38,730 bases of DNA, taken from assembly GCA_903928915.1 (NCBI GenBank), contig CAIYSL010000078.1:1-38730 (forward strand), given 5' to 3'. Position numbers and translations under genes: made by a program. Positions 24,764-32,791 of the stretch are shown here, in pieces (position 1 is the first letter of the stretch; each line of letters starts with the position of its first letter). Origin of the DNA: an uncultured Syntrophobacterales bacterium (GTDB taxonomy: Bacteria; Desulfobacterota; Syntrophia; Syntrophales; UBA5619). The notes beneath the pieces are model-generated. The model worked only from the letters and a program-made list of their open reading frames with translations, was not told where the DNA came from and made no database searches.

Positions 24764-25138
24764 GCAGAAAGAGGGTGCCGATAACCAACCGCGATCCGCC
24801 GCTGCTGAATCCTTCACGCACCGCTTTCGCTGTTTCTGCCGCTCGGGCTACCATGGGGCCGGCATCGTGAATGGCGATTCCTCATTATGATGGGTGCGCG
24901 CCATTTGTTGCCGATACTGTGACCGAGAAAGGACGTTGCCTGGCCGAGAGCGAATTGGCAAGAACTCGCTCTTGCGTGGTGAACGCATGAGGCACGAGGC
25001 GGTTGCGAGGCAGCGGCGGTACCGGGGGGTCTTGCTTTTTCCCGGATCGTGTATAAACTACCGGCCGTACTGCGCGAAGAACGCTGCTTTCAGCGCACCG
25101 GACGGCAAACGGGACGCAGGGAGGAAGCAAGGATAAGG

Positions 25139-26149
25139 ATGAAGGGGCTCAGGTTCGCGAAAAGATCGATCGCCCGCATGCGGCAGCCGATCGACTGGCT
25201 GCTGGGGTTCACCCCGCGGCGGAGATATCGGCTCAGCGGGGCGGAATGCCCTGCGCAGCCGGCCTCGACCGGAGGGCTGAACGTAAACGTCATGAGTTTC
25301 AACATCCGGCGCGGTACGGCGCGGGACGGCAGGAACCATTGGATGTTCCGCCGCAACCGCGTACAGGAAATCCTGAATCACTATCGTCCCGATGTGCTGG
25401 GGCTGCAGGAGGCGATGGACTTTCAGGTGGCGGCGATCCGGCACATGCTCCCGGGGTACGCGGTGGTCGGCGAGGGCAACATGGGGGGCAGCGAGGGGAT
25501 GCACAACGCCATTTTTTACGACACCGGCCGGTTCAACCTGGCCGAAGAGGGCACCTTCTGGCTCTCCGACACCCCGGACGTACCGGCGTCGTGGGGGTGG
25601 GGGAACGTCATCCGCCGTACCTGCAGCTGGGCGCGGCTGATCGAACGAGGGTCCGGGCAGGCCTTCTATTTCTACAATACCCATCTCGATCACATCTCGC
25701 TCCGTTCGCGCAAGCGGAGCGTAATCCTCCTGACCGAGCGGATCGAGGCGCGGTCCTATCCCGATCCCTTTGTCCTGACCGGAGATTTCAACGCCCGGGA
25801 ACGGAGCGCGCCCATCCAGTACCTGAAGGGGAAGGTCCGGTTGGGCTCCGCGGCCACGGGAAGGGTGTTGAACCCCAACCCACTGATGGACACCTTCCGG
25901 GTTCGTCACCCGAATCACCGCCGCGCCGGCACGTTCCACGGTTATCGGAGATTCTTCTTCCGGTTCAGGCTCGATTACATCTTCGTCCCTCCGTCGATCC
26001 AGGTCCGGGAGGCGCAAATCATCACCATGCGCTGCAAGGATCGTTACCCCTCCGACCATTTCCCGCTCCTGTCGACCATCGCGCTGCCGGAATGCGGCGC
26101 GCCTCAGCACCCCGCAGAGACTTCCCTGCCGGAGGCGGTAAACGGCTGA
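25139..26149 (+). CDS. Endonuclease/exonuclease/phosphatase-family hydrolase
   Basis: A 336-residue Mg-dependent phosphodiesterase-fold enzyme. All EEP motifs are visible in order: VMSFNIRRGT (N55), DVLGLQEAMD (metal E91), FYNTHLDH (catalytic His/Asp), LTGDFNARE (D-x-N), RLDYIFV and PSDHFPLLS (terminal D-H pair). Homologous secreted or cytoplasmic relatives act on DNA, phospholipids or sugar phosphates; the substrate here is open. A ~45-residue basic N-terminal leader (LRFAKRSIARMRQ) lacks a clear signal peptide. Start ATG 25139 is preceded by AGGATAAGG; the frame reaches back to a GTG at 25049 without support. A TATAAA at 25052-25057 could be its -10 box. Monocistronic. Confidence 0.87.
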   Translation: MKGLRFAKRSIARMRQPIDWLLGFTPRRRYRLSGAECPAQPASTGGLNVNVMSFNIRRGTARDGRNHWMFRRNRVQEILNHYRPDVLGLQEAMDFQVAAIRHMLPGYAVVGEGNMGGSEGMHNAIFYDTGRFNLAEEGTFWLSDTPDVPASWGWGNVIRRTCSWARLIERGSGQAFYFYNTHLDHISLRSRKRSVILLTERIEARSYPDPFVLTGDFNARERSAPIQYLKGKVRLGSAATGRVLNPNPLMDTFRVRHPNHRRAGTFHGYRRFFFRFRLDYIFVPPSIQVREAQIITMRCKDRYPSDHFPLLSTIALPECGAPQHPAETSLPEAVNG

Positions 26150-26368
26150 CCCCGCAGCCGCAAACCCTCTCGCTTCCCCGCACATCGGTACCACCGCCTC
26201 CGACCTCCTGCACGTCCTGCCGCTCCTCGATCCGGCCATGGTGACCGCCCCCCGTTCTGTGTAAAGAAAGTGAGCAGGCGACTGTTCATATTATTAACAC
26301 ATCCCTGTTTCTGCAATTGGTTGATTCTTAAAGATTTTAACAGATACCCCTGATTGCCGGCAGAATAC

Positions 26369-26475
26369 TGTTAATTAATCTAACACTTCTCTTCCGCTAA
26401 ACCCGCCTCCCTGGTCATCTCGCGAGCCGCACTTATAGTTATAACTATCTATATTCATTAGTTATTATTCTAACT
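26369..26475. promoter_or_regulatory. Cluster of three GTTA/TAAC inverted repeats in an AT-rich leader
   Basis: The 26150-26622 gap holds no gene but turns AT-rich from ~26270. Within it are TGTTA-n7-TAACA (26369-26385), the perfect 14-bp palindrome ATAGTTATAACTAT (26435-26448) and AGTTA-n6-TAACT (26460-26475). Two share the same AGTTA/TAACT half-sites. They lie ~35-140 bp upstream of the sigma54-like element, where upstream activator sites for NtrC-type regulators are usually found. Confidence 0.5.
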
Positions 26476-26494
26476 CTGCACTGCCCTTGCCTGT

Positions 26495-26510
26495 TGGCAC
26501 GGTTAGTGGA
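26495..26510 (+). promoter_or_regulatory. Sigma54-like -24/-12 element before the electron-transfer operon
   Basis: TGGCAC-GGTTA-GTGGA matches the consensus TGGCAC-n5-TTGCA perfectly in the -24 half and in 3 of 5 bases of the -12 half, with correct spacing; the -12 C is replaced by G, which weakens the case. It is 113 bp before the first gene. An NtrC-type regulator is encoded 5 kb away in the same locus. Confidence 0.4.
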
Positions 26511-26622
26511 TTGGAGTAAGGCAAGAAGTAGCGTGCATTGGCAGGCGCAAAGGGTGCAGACGGCCACGGACCAACGCAGCGTCCGGGCAATAGGCAACAA
26601 CCGAGAGAGGAGGGAATGAATC

Positions 26623-26829
26623 ATGAAGCTCGCACTGTTGATCATCATCGCCCTAGCGGGGGTGCTGATTCCCCTGCTGTGGATCACGGGGACGCTGACG
26701 TCCGCCGCTTATTTCATCCGGCAAAAGCTCGGTGCGGCCCGCAGAGACCAGGCCATCGCCCTCGATCCCCAACTGGGATTGACGATGGCCGACGGCGGGG
26801 ACGCCATCGACAAGAAGACGACGAAGTAA
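26623..26829 (+). CDS. Small single-span membrane protein, first gene of electron-transfer operon
   Basis: A 68-residue protein with one N-terminal hydrophobic helix (ALLIIIALAGVLIPLLWI) followed by TSAAYFIRQKLGAARRDQA and a charged tail (DGGDAIDKKTTK). I do not recognise a family. Start ATG 26623 has GGAGGG 10 bases upstream, and the length is too short for reliable homology, but its ribosome site, direction and position ahead of the HybA/HybB-like genes argue that it is real. It may be a small subunit or assembly factor of the membrane complex; this is inference. 169 bp, including a short GATTAC-GGCG-GTAATC palindrome at 26950-26965, separate it from the next gene. Confidence 0.65.
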   Translation: MKLALLIIIALAGVLIPLLWITGTLTSAAYFIRQKLGAARRDQAIALDPQLGLTMADGGDAIDKKTTK

Positions 26830-26998
26830 GGGAAGCCCGCAAGAAGAGGGGCAGATCCGCACGATCCCCGATAGTTCCGGTCGCTGGAAACGGAGGGATA
26901 GGGCGACAAAAGAGCCGCGACGGTTTGGTCCCCAGGATGATCTGCGACTGATTACGGCGGTAATCCGCTTAACATGCGATGAGAGGAGTGGACGAGGT

Positions 26999-27892
26999 AT
27001 GGGAATCGATCGGAGGACTTTTTTGAAGAGGCTGGGAGTAGGGGTAGCGGGGATTGCCCCGGGAAGCCTGTTATCTCCGGGAAAGGTCCAGGCGAAAGAG
27101 GCTGCGCCGGGCGGAACGAAGGAATTCATGGGGGTCCTCGTCGACACGACGCGCTGCGTCGGATGCCGGAGCTGCGAAATGGCCTGCGCCGACTCGCACG
27201 GCCTGCCGGTCCCGGACATCGGCGACACGGCGGCGCTGGAGAAGGTCCGGCCCACGTCGGAGACGCAGTGGACCGTGGTGAACCGCTTCAATACCGCCAA
27301 AGGAGATGTGTACGCGAAGAAGCAGTGCATGCACTGCAACCAGCCGGGGTGCGTCTCGGCGTGCCTCGTGAAGGCCATGGAAAAGCGGAAGGATGGGCCC
27401 GTCACCTGGGACGCCAACTGCATGGGATGCCGGTTCTGCATGATCTCCTGCCCCTTCGACATTCCGAAGTTCGAGTACGACAGCGCCGTCCCCAAGATCC
27501 AGAAATGCAGCCTCTGCTGGGAGCGGCTGCAGAAGGGGGAGAAGCCCGCCTGCGTGGAGGCCTGTCCCGGGGAGGCCCTCACCTTCGGCACCCGGCGAGA
27601 ACTGATCGTGGAGGGAAACAGGCGAATCTACGGCGAGCAGGGGAAATACATCCCCCACATTTACGGCGAGCACGAGGTGGGCGGCACCGGCTATCTCTAC
27701 CTCTCTGCGGTCCCCTTCGATCAGATCGGCCTCAGGACTGACCTGGGAGCAACCCCGTACCCGGAATTCAGCAAGGGATTCCTCTATTCCGTTCCGATCG
27801 TTCTGCTGCTCTGGCCGGCTTTCTTGATCGGAGTGAACACCTTGACCGGCCGGAAGAACGACGTACGACGCGCCCAAGGAGGTCAGCAATGA
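26999..27892 (+). CDS. HybA-like Tat-exported four-cluster ferredoxin with C-terminal membrane anchor
   Basis: Periplasmic electron-transfer subunit. The 297 residues start with a twin-arginine signal (DRRTFLKRLGVGVAG). Sixteen cysteines in four groups bind four [4Fe-4S] clusters: CVGCRSCEMAC; CMHCNQPGCVSAC; CMGCRFCMISC; and CSLC plus CVEAC. A hydrophobic C-terminal helix (VPIVLLLWPAFLIGV) anchors it, exactly as in HybA of hydrogenase 2 and Hme/Hmc-type complexes. ATG 26999 has GAGAGGAG upstream. The stop overlaps the next start in ATGA. No hydrogenase large or small subunit or cytochrome is nearby, so its electron donor is not shown. With the HybB-like protein it should exchange electrons with the quinone pool. 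Confidence 0.92.
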   Translation: MGIDRRTFLKRLGVGVAGIAPGSLLSPGKVQAKEAAPGGTKEFMGVLVDTTRCVGCRSCEMACADSHGLPVPDIGDTAALEKVRPTSETQWTVVNRFNTAKGDVYAKKQCMHCNQPGCVSACLVKAMEKRKDGPVTWDANCMGCRFCMISCPFDIPKFEYDSAVPKIQKCSLCWERLQKGEKPACVEACPGEALTFGTRRELIVEGNRRIYGEQGKYIPHIYGEHEVGGTGYLYLSAVPFDQIGLRTDLGATPYPEFSKGFLYSVPIVLLLWPAFLIGVNTLTGRKNDVRRAQGGQQ

Positions 27893-29136
27893 ACGGAACG
27901 ACGGTAACCGCAGCACCGATGGAAAACAAACGGACGCTCAAGGACATCATCGCCTTTGTGCTGAGCGAGTTGAAGCCGCGGGGGAAAATGTTGACGCCGT
28001 TCAACGTCATCTCTGGCGCGACGATCATCCTGGGCGCCTTCCTCATCCTCTACCGGCTGGTCAGGGGTCTGGGCGCCGTTACGAACCTCTCCCAGGATTT
28101 TCCCTGGGGAATCTGGATCGGGTTCGACGTTATGGTAGGCGTCGCTTTTGCCGGCGGAGCCTACGTTCTTACCTTTGTGGTCTATATCCTGCGATCGGAC
28201 AAGTATCACTCCATCATCCGGGCGACGGTCCTCAACGGCCTGTTGGCCTATGTCTTCTACGCCGGCGCGATCTTCCTCGACCTCGGCCGCTGGTGGAACA
28301 TCACCAACCCATTGTTCGGGAACAAATTCGGGGCGAACTCCGTTCTGTTCCTGATTGCCTGGCACTTCCTCTTGTACATGCTGGCCGAGTTTGTGGAATT
28401 CTCGCCGGCCATCGCCGAATGGCTGGGCCTGCGGAAGGTGAGGAGATTCCTCGGCTCGCTCACCGTGGGAGCGGTGGTGGTGGGTATCGCCCTCTCCACG
28501 CTCCATCAGGCGGGCCTCGGGGCGCTGTTCATGATGGCCAAGGGAAAGATCCACCCCCTGTGGTACACGGAATTCATCCCGGTGATGTTCTTCGTTTCGA
28601 GCATCTTCGCCGGCCTCTCGATGGTGATCTTCGAAGGGTCGATCAGCCACAGGGTCTTCAGCGATAAGATCGACCACAGGGATCACACCGCCTACGATGC
28701 AATCCTGATCGGCCTGAGCAGGGGGTGCGCGGTGGCCATGTTCGTATATTTCTTCGCCCAGTTTCTGATCTTCATCCACGGGTGGCACTGGTCGCTCTTG
28801 AACACGCCGATGGGCTACTGGTATCTGATCGAGATGATCGGGCTGGTGGCGGTTCCCTGCGCCCTGTTTCTCCAGGGGGCGCGGTCGGGCAGCGTCCCGC
28901 TCATCCGGACGGCCGCCGTCCTCACCATGATCGGGATCATCGTCAACCGGCTCAACATCTCCATCATCGCCTTCAAATGGTGGATACCGCTGAGCGAACG
29001 ATACATCCCCTCCTGGATGGAGATTGTCATCACCCTGGCGATCATTTTCACCGAGGTGTGGGTGTTCAGGTGGATCGTGACCCGGATGCCGGTATTCGGC
29101 GGAGTGCCGGCCTGGGCGGAGGAAAAACATACATAA
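27889..29136 (+). CDS. HybB/NrfD-family quinone-reactive membrane protein
   Basis: Integral membrane partner of the ferredoxin. The 415 residues carry about ten hydrophobic helices, with family landmarks LSQDFPWGIWIGFDV, AGGAYVLTFVVYILRSDKYH, FLDLGRWWNITNPLFG, SVLFLIAWHFLLYMLAEFVE, and TLHQAGLGALFMMAKGKIHP followed by LWYTEFIPVMFF, all typical of HybB. Such proteins bind quinone without heme and link periplasmic iron-sulfur subunits to the menaquinone pool. The start overlaps the HybA-like stop by four bases, so the pair is made together. Symbols hybA/hybB are not given because no hydrogenase subunits accompany them; the complex may belong to another enzyme. Confidence 0.93.
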   Translation: MNGTTVTAAPMENKRTLKDIIAFVLSELKPRGKMLTPFNVISGATIILGAFLILYRLVRGLGAVTNLSQDFPWGIWIGFDVMVGVAFAGGAYVLTFVVYILRSDKYHSIIRATVLNGLLAYVFYAGAIFLDLGRWWNITNPLFGNKFGANSVLFLIAWHFLLYMLAEFVEFSPAIAEWLGLRKVRRFLGSLTVGAVVVGIALSTLHQAGLGALFMMAKGKIHPLWYTEFIPVMFFVSSIFAGLSMVIFEGSISHRVFSDKIDHRDHTAYDAILIGLSRGCAVAMFVYFFAQFLIFIHGWHWSLLNTPMGYWYLIEMIGLVAVPCALFLQGARSGSVPLIRTAAVLTMIGIIVNRLNISIIAFKWWIPLSERYIPSWMEIVITLAIIFTEVWVFRWIVTRMPVFGGVPAWAEEKHT

Positions 29137-29160
29137 CCTCTTTCACAAGGAGACGAGACG

Positions 29161-29850
29161 ATGGAAGGCTTTACCTACGTGGACATCTTTGCGACAAAGG
29201 GCATTGAATATCTGCTGGTCATCGCCGCGCTGCTTTTGTTCATCCCCTTCTGGAGGGTGGTGAGCAAACCGGCGGCGATCCCGGCGGCCGTGGAGAACGT
29301 CATCCCGGCCGTAAACGGATGGTTTCATCTTCCCGAGAGGCTGTATTACCACCAGGGACATAGCTGGGCGATGCCCGAGGAAGGCGGCCTGGTGCGGGTG
29401 GGGATCGACGATTTCGCCCAGAAGTTGGTGGGGAAGGTCGATGGCGTCGAGCTTCCCCCGCTCGGTTCCCGGGTAGCGCAGGGAGAAAAAGGGTGGAGCC
29501 TGCGCGCCGGCGCGAAGACCATCGACATGCTTTCCCCTGTCGACGGAAACGTGGTGGCGGTCAACGAACAGCTGCTGAAGTCGCCGGGGGATATCGGCAA
29601 CGACCCCTACGGGCAGTCCTGGTTGTTGAAGGTCCAGGCGCCCAGGGTCTCGGCGAACCTCAAGAACCTCCTGTCGGGAGGGCTGGCCGTGAAATGGCTG
29701 GAGGGGGTCCGGGAGAACCTCTTCGCCCGGATGAATTACAACCTCGGCGCGGTCTCCCAGGACGGTGGTGTGCCGGTCGACGGAATAGCCAGAAATCTGG
29801 ACCGGGAACGGTGGGACGAGATCGTAAAGGAGTATCTTCTGACCTCCTGA
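29161..29850 (+). CDS. Membrane-anchored H-protein-like (GcvH-fold) protein
   Basis: A 229-residue protein with an N-terminal membrane helix (IEYLLVIAALLLFIPFW, ~15-31) and a biotinyl/lipoyl-fold domain of the glycine cleavage H type (HLPERLYYHQGHSWAMPEE, RVGIDDFAQKLVGKV, LSPVDGNVVAVNEQLL, DPYGQSWLLKV). At the canonical lipoyl site, ESVKxxxxxxSPVSG in GcvH, the sequence is LRAGAKTIDMLSPVDG: the aligned position is Ala118 and the nearest Lys (K119) is shifted by one, so lipoylation is doubtful. A conserved-looking C-terminal domain (from NLKNLLSGGLAVKWLEG) follows. Start ATG 29161 has AAGGAGACG upstream. It sits 24 bp after the HybB-like gene; glycine cleavage P and T genes are absent, so it is not for glycine catabolism. 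Confidence 0.85.
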   Translation: MEGFTYVDIFATKGIEYLLVIAALLLFIPFWRVVSKPAAIPAAVENVIPAVNGWFHLPERLYYHQGHSWAMPEEGGLVRVGIDDFAQKLVGKVDGVELPPLGSRVAQGEKGWSLRAGAKTIDMLSPVDGNVVAVNEQLLKSPGDIGNDPYGQSWLLKVQAPRVSANLKNLLSGGLAVKWLEGVRENLFARMNYNLGAVSQDGGVPVDGIARNLDRERWDEIVKEYLLTS

Positions 29851-29886
29851 GCGATCTGAGCAGAGTATGTGCGTCGGTGAGTATCT

Positions 29887-30720
29887 ATGAAGGAAGAAGC
29901 CTCTCGCCGTTATCCGCTGATACCAGAAGAAGAGCGGAAGTGTGTCTGGATGACCACGGGGTTGATATCCTACAAACTGTGCGACCGGAACTACCGGTGT
30001 GAATTCTGCCCCTTCGACCAGGCCTTGAAAAACGAAGAGGGCGTCGCCGACACCGAGGCGGCAGCGGGAGGCACCGGGACGGAGGGGCCGCTCGTCGCGG
30101 ACTCCTCCGCCCGGATCGGCGGATCCTTCTTCTACCACCCCGATCACTGCTGGGTGAAGGTGGAAACCACGGAGAGGGTGCGGATCGGGATCGACGAGCT
30201 GTTGACCCAACTGCTGACGCGCGTCCAGGTGGTCATCCTTCCCCAGGTGGGAAACTTCATTTCCCAGGGCGAGTGCTGCGCCCATATCATCCAGGAGGAC
30301 TACATCCTGCCGGTGGTATCTCCCCTCTCCGGGTCGATCCAGACTATAAACCCCCGCCTGAAGAAGAGGCCCGAACTGGTCAGCGACGATCCCCGGGGCG
30401 AAGGGTGGCTGCTGACGCTCAAGCCGGAAAACCTGGAAAGCGACCTGCAGAACCTGCTGTTCGGGAGAAAGGCGCTCCTCTGGTACCAGCAGGAGGAAAA
30501 GGAGATCCTCGCCCGGGCCGACGGGATCCTGAAGCAGAGTCCGAATGCCCTGGGTCCCACCATGCAGGACGGGGGCGTCAGGGTCGCGCACCTGCGGGAC
30601 ATCCTCGGCATCGTCACCGCCGAGCAGCGGACGCAGATCCTCGACTCTTGCGTCACCCGGCGCAGAAAGGCCCCCGGAGGGCCCGCCCTGCCGAAGTACC
30701 GTCCCCGCCCCGAAGGCTGA
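29887..30720 (+). CDS. H-protein-like protein with four-cysteine N-terminal motif
   Basis: A second GcvH-fold protein, 277 residues, paralogous in layout to the preceding gene. The N-terminus bears C19, C32, C38 and C41 in the order CVWMTTGLISYKLCD, then CEFCPFDQAL (C-x12-C-x5-C-x2-C), which looks like a metal or iron-sulfur site. The middle has the H-like domain (FFYHPDHCWVKVETTERV, VVSPLSGSIQTIN, DPRGEGWLLTL). There is no Lys near the lipoyl position: the stretch reads HIIQEDYILPVVSP. A tail domain (MQDGGVRVAHLRDILGIV) ends the protein. No membrane helix or signal is seen, so it is probably cytoplasmic. It lies 36 bp after its neighbour; GGTGAG is a weak ribosome site. Last gene of the operon. 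Function unknown. Confidence 0.82.
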   Translation: MKEEASRRYPLIPEEERKCVWMTTGLISYKLCDRNYRCEFCPFDQALKNEEGVADTEAAAGGTGTEGPLVADSSARIGGSFFYHPDHCWVKVETTERVRIGIDELLTQLLTRVQVVILPQVGNFISQGECCAHIIQEDYILPVVSPLSGSIQTINPRLKKRPELVSDDPRGEGWLLTLKPENLESDLQNLLFGRKALLWYQQEEKEILARADGILKQSPNALGPTMQDGGVRVAHLRDILGIVTAEQRTQILDSCVTRRRKAPGGPALPKYRPRPEG

Positions 30721-30735
30721 CCCTCCCCGGTCTCA

Positions 30736-31314
30736 CTATTTTTTCCCCCACCAGGGGAACCGGAATCCGTCGTTGGCAGGAGCACCCCGCTCCGCCCGGA
30801 TGGTCCGCTGGCAGGCAGGGCAGAGTTCGGCCGGTTTCTGGTCGATGTTCTCTACGTAGGTGGAAGAGTTCATGACGCACTGCGGCTGCGAACAGTGGAT
30901 CAGCCCGAAGGTGTGTCCCAGTTCGTGGATCGCCTCCTTCAGCAGGCGTTCGGTCGTCAATTCCCGGTCTTCGGGCAGTCCGTAGAACCGGTTATGGAGG
31001 CGATGGAGGGAGACGATCGCGCCGATCCCTTTCAGCTGGGCCTCGCCGAACACGAACGTGAGGATGGGGATGAACAGGTCCACATCGACCACACCCAGGA
31101 TCCGTTCGGTCTCCCGGGGCGGGGCCGCGATCAACTGCCTGAGCAGCAGCGACGAGTTGTACTGCTGGCGGTTCGGATCGAAGGCATCCTGCAGACTGAT
31201 CTCCCGGGCGTCTACCCTGGTCGGCAGACGGAACGTATCCGCGACAAAACGCTCGAGCGCGGCAAGGTAGGCGTGGTCCTCCAGCCCGATCGGTACGAGT
31301 GAGATATGGGTCAT
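30736..31314 (-). CDS. Archaemetzincin-type zinc metalloprotease
   Basis: A 192-residue metalloprotease of the archaemetzincin (AMZ) family. The extended zinc motif EAIHELGHTFGLIHCS supplies the three His ligands (HExxHxxGxxH) with the AMZ-specific Cys following. It continues as QCVMNSSTYVENID with the Met-turn-like CVM and CPACQRT, which with the earlier Cys pair forms the second, structural zinc site. N-terminal LDAFDPNRQQYNS-like and GIGAIVSLHRLHNRFYG segments fit the family. Cytoplasmic by lack of signal peptide. Physiological substrates of bacterial AMZ are not known. It starts 19 bp after the response regulator stop on the same strand, so it is part of the two-component operon; no strong ribosome site is seen apart from GAGAGCGG. 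Confidence 0.88.
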   Translation of the reverse strand: MTHISLVPIGLEDHAYLAALERFVADTFRLPTRVDAREISLQDAFDPNRQQYNSSLLLRQLIAAPPRETERILGVVDVDLFIPILTFVFGEAQLKGIGAIVSLHRLHNRFYGLPEDRELTTERLLKEAIHELGHTFGLIHCSQPQCVMNSSTYVENIDQKPAELCPACQRTIRAERGAPANDGFRFPWWGKK

Positions 31315-31333
31315 CCGCTCTCGCGCATCAGCG

Positions 31334-32677
31334 TCATCGTTTGAGATGGTATTTTTCGATCTTGTTGTACAGGGTGAGACGGCTTATTTTGAGGATTTCC
31401 GCCGCCTGAGCGATGTTCCCCCGCGTCTGTGCCAGTATCTTCTCGATATGGGCCCGTTCCACATCCTCCAGGGTTTCTCCGCCGGAAGGGGTCGCCTGCG
31501 CGGAGAAGGGAAACGAAAGATCTTCGACCTGGATCTTGCTTCCCTTCGTCACCACCATCGCCCGCTCGACCACGTTGCGCACCTCCCGAATGTTCCCCGG
31601 CCAGTCGTAGGCGCTGAACGTCTCCAAGGCCTGGGGCGAGAAATCGGTGACGTTCTTGTTCATCGACCGGGCATACTTGTTGAGGAAATACCGGGCGATA
31701 AGCGGAATGTCCGACCGCCGCTCCCGAAGCGGCGGCAGCACGACGGAAAAGACGTTGAGCCGGTAGTACAGATCTTCCCGGAAACTCCCCTCCCTGATTG
31801 CCTTCTCCAGGTCCTTGTTGGTCGCCGAGATGACCCGGAAATCGCAATCGATGGTCTTGTCGCCCCCCAGCCGGGTGAATTTCTTCGTCTCGATGACCCG
31901 GAGCAGGTCCATCTGCATCTTTTCGGTAATGTTGCCGATCTCATCCAGAAACAGGGTCCCCTTGTCGGCCATCTCCAGCTTTCCCTTGCGCGTGTACATG
32001 GCCCCGGTGAAGGACCCCTTTTCGTGGCCGAACAGCTCGCTCTCCAGGAGCCCTTCCGGGTAGGCGCCGCAGTTGATGGTGATGATCGGAAAGTAGCGGC
32101 GGCTGCTGCGGCTGTGGATCGCCCGGGCAATCAGCTCCTTGCCGGTCCCGCTTTCCCCGAGGATCATCACGGTGGAATCGGTCTTCGCCACCGTGTTGAC
32201 CATCTCCATGACCTTCTTGATGGCGGGGCTTTCCCCGACGACTTGATCGGGCAGTTGCAGCTCTTCGATCTGGTGGCGCAGTTGGAGGTTCTCCGTGATC
32301 AGCCTCCGCTTCTCGACGGCGTTCCTGATCAGCCTGCTCAGGTCGTCGGGATCGACCGGCTTCGTTATGTAGTCGAAGGCCCCGTCCTTCAGCGCCTGGA
32401 TGGCCGTATCCACCGCCGCGAAGGCCGTGATGATGATGGTGACGATGTTCTGATCGATCTCCTTGATGCGGTGTTGGAGCTCGATCCCGTCCATTCCCGG
32501 CATCTTGATGTCGAGCAGGATGATATCCCAGGGGTTGTCCTGCAGCTGCTTCAGGGCGCTGGTGGCGTCTTCGGCAGTAGCCACCCGATACCCGTCCGCC
32601 TTGAACCATTCGTACAGCGACTCCCGCACCGAGGCTTCATCGTCGACGATCAGTATTCCTATCTCTTCGGGCTTCAA
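31334..32677 (-). CDS. NtrC-family sigma54-dependent response regulator
   Basis: A 447-residue transcription activator in three parts. The receiver domain (1-~120) has phospho-acceptor D56 in ILLDIKMPG and K106. The AAA+ ATPase has Walker A GESGTGKE (174-181), the sigma54-contacting loop GSFTGA (221-226; the usual form is GAFTGA, Ser is a common variant), and Walker B TLFLDEIG (241-248). The Fis-type helix-turn-helix has ARGNIAQAAEILKISRLTLY in essence (GNIAQAAEILKISR) at the C-terminus. It should act with sigma54 RNA polymerase from an upstream site. The start is TTG 32677, chosen because AAGGAG lies 7 bases upstream and no in-frame ATG precedes the receiver domain. It follows the histidine kinase gene by 114 bp. 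Confidence 0.95.
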   Translation of the reverse strand: MKPEEIGILIVDDEASVRESLYEWFKADGYRVATAEDATSALKQLQDNPWDIILLDIKMPGMDGIELQHRIKEIDQNIVTIIITAFAAVDTAIQALKDGAFDYITKPVDPDDLSRLIRNAVEKRRLITENLQLRHQIEELQLPDQVVGESPAIKKVMEMVNTVAKTDSTVMILGESGTGKELIARAIHSRSSRRYFPIITINCGAYPEGLLESELFGHEKGSFTGAMYTRKGKLEMADKGTLFLDEIGNITEKMQMDLLRVIETKKFTRLGGDKTIDCDFRVISATNKDLEKAIREGSFREDLYYRLNVFSVVLPPLRERRSDIPLIARYFLNKYARSMNKNVTDFSPQALETFSAYDWPGNIREVRNVVERAMVVTKGSKIQVEDLSFPFSAQATPSGGETLEDVERAHIEKILAQTRGNIAQAAEILKISRLTLYNKIEKYHLKR

Positions 32678-32791
32678 AGGTCATCTCCTTTCCTGCGGCC
32701 GCAGTCGCCGTACCCGATACTCCCTTTTCGGCCCCTGCGGACCTTCCCGACCCGGGTCGACGGTGGCGCGGGGGTCGGAGCCTGTCGGCTG

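Noticed and set aside
26369-26385. Rex-type redox repressor site
   Set aside because: The half-sites TGTTA/TAACA resemble the Rex site, but the spacer is one base too long and the outer T/A are missing; kept only as an inverted repeat.
29161-29850. Annotation as glycine cleavage system H protein
   Set aside because: No P, T or L protein genes, a membrane anchor, an offset lysine, and an operon with electron-transfer proteins all argue against it.
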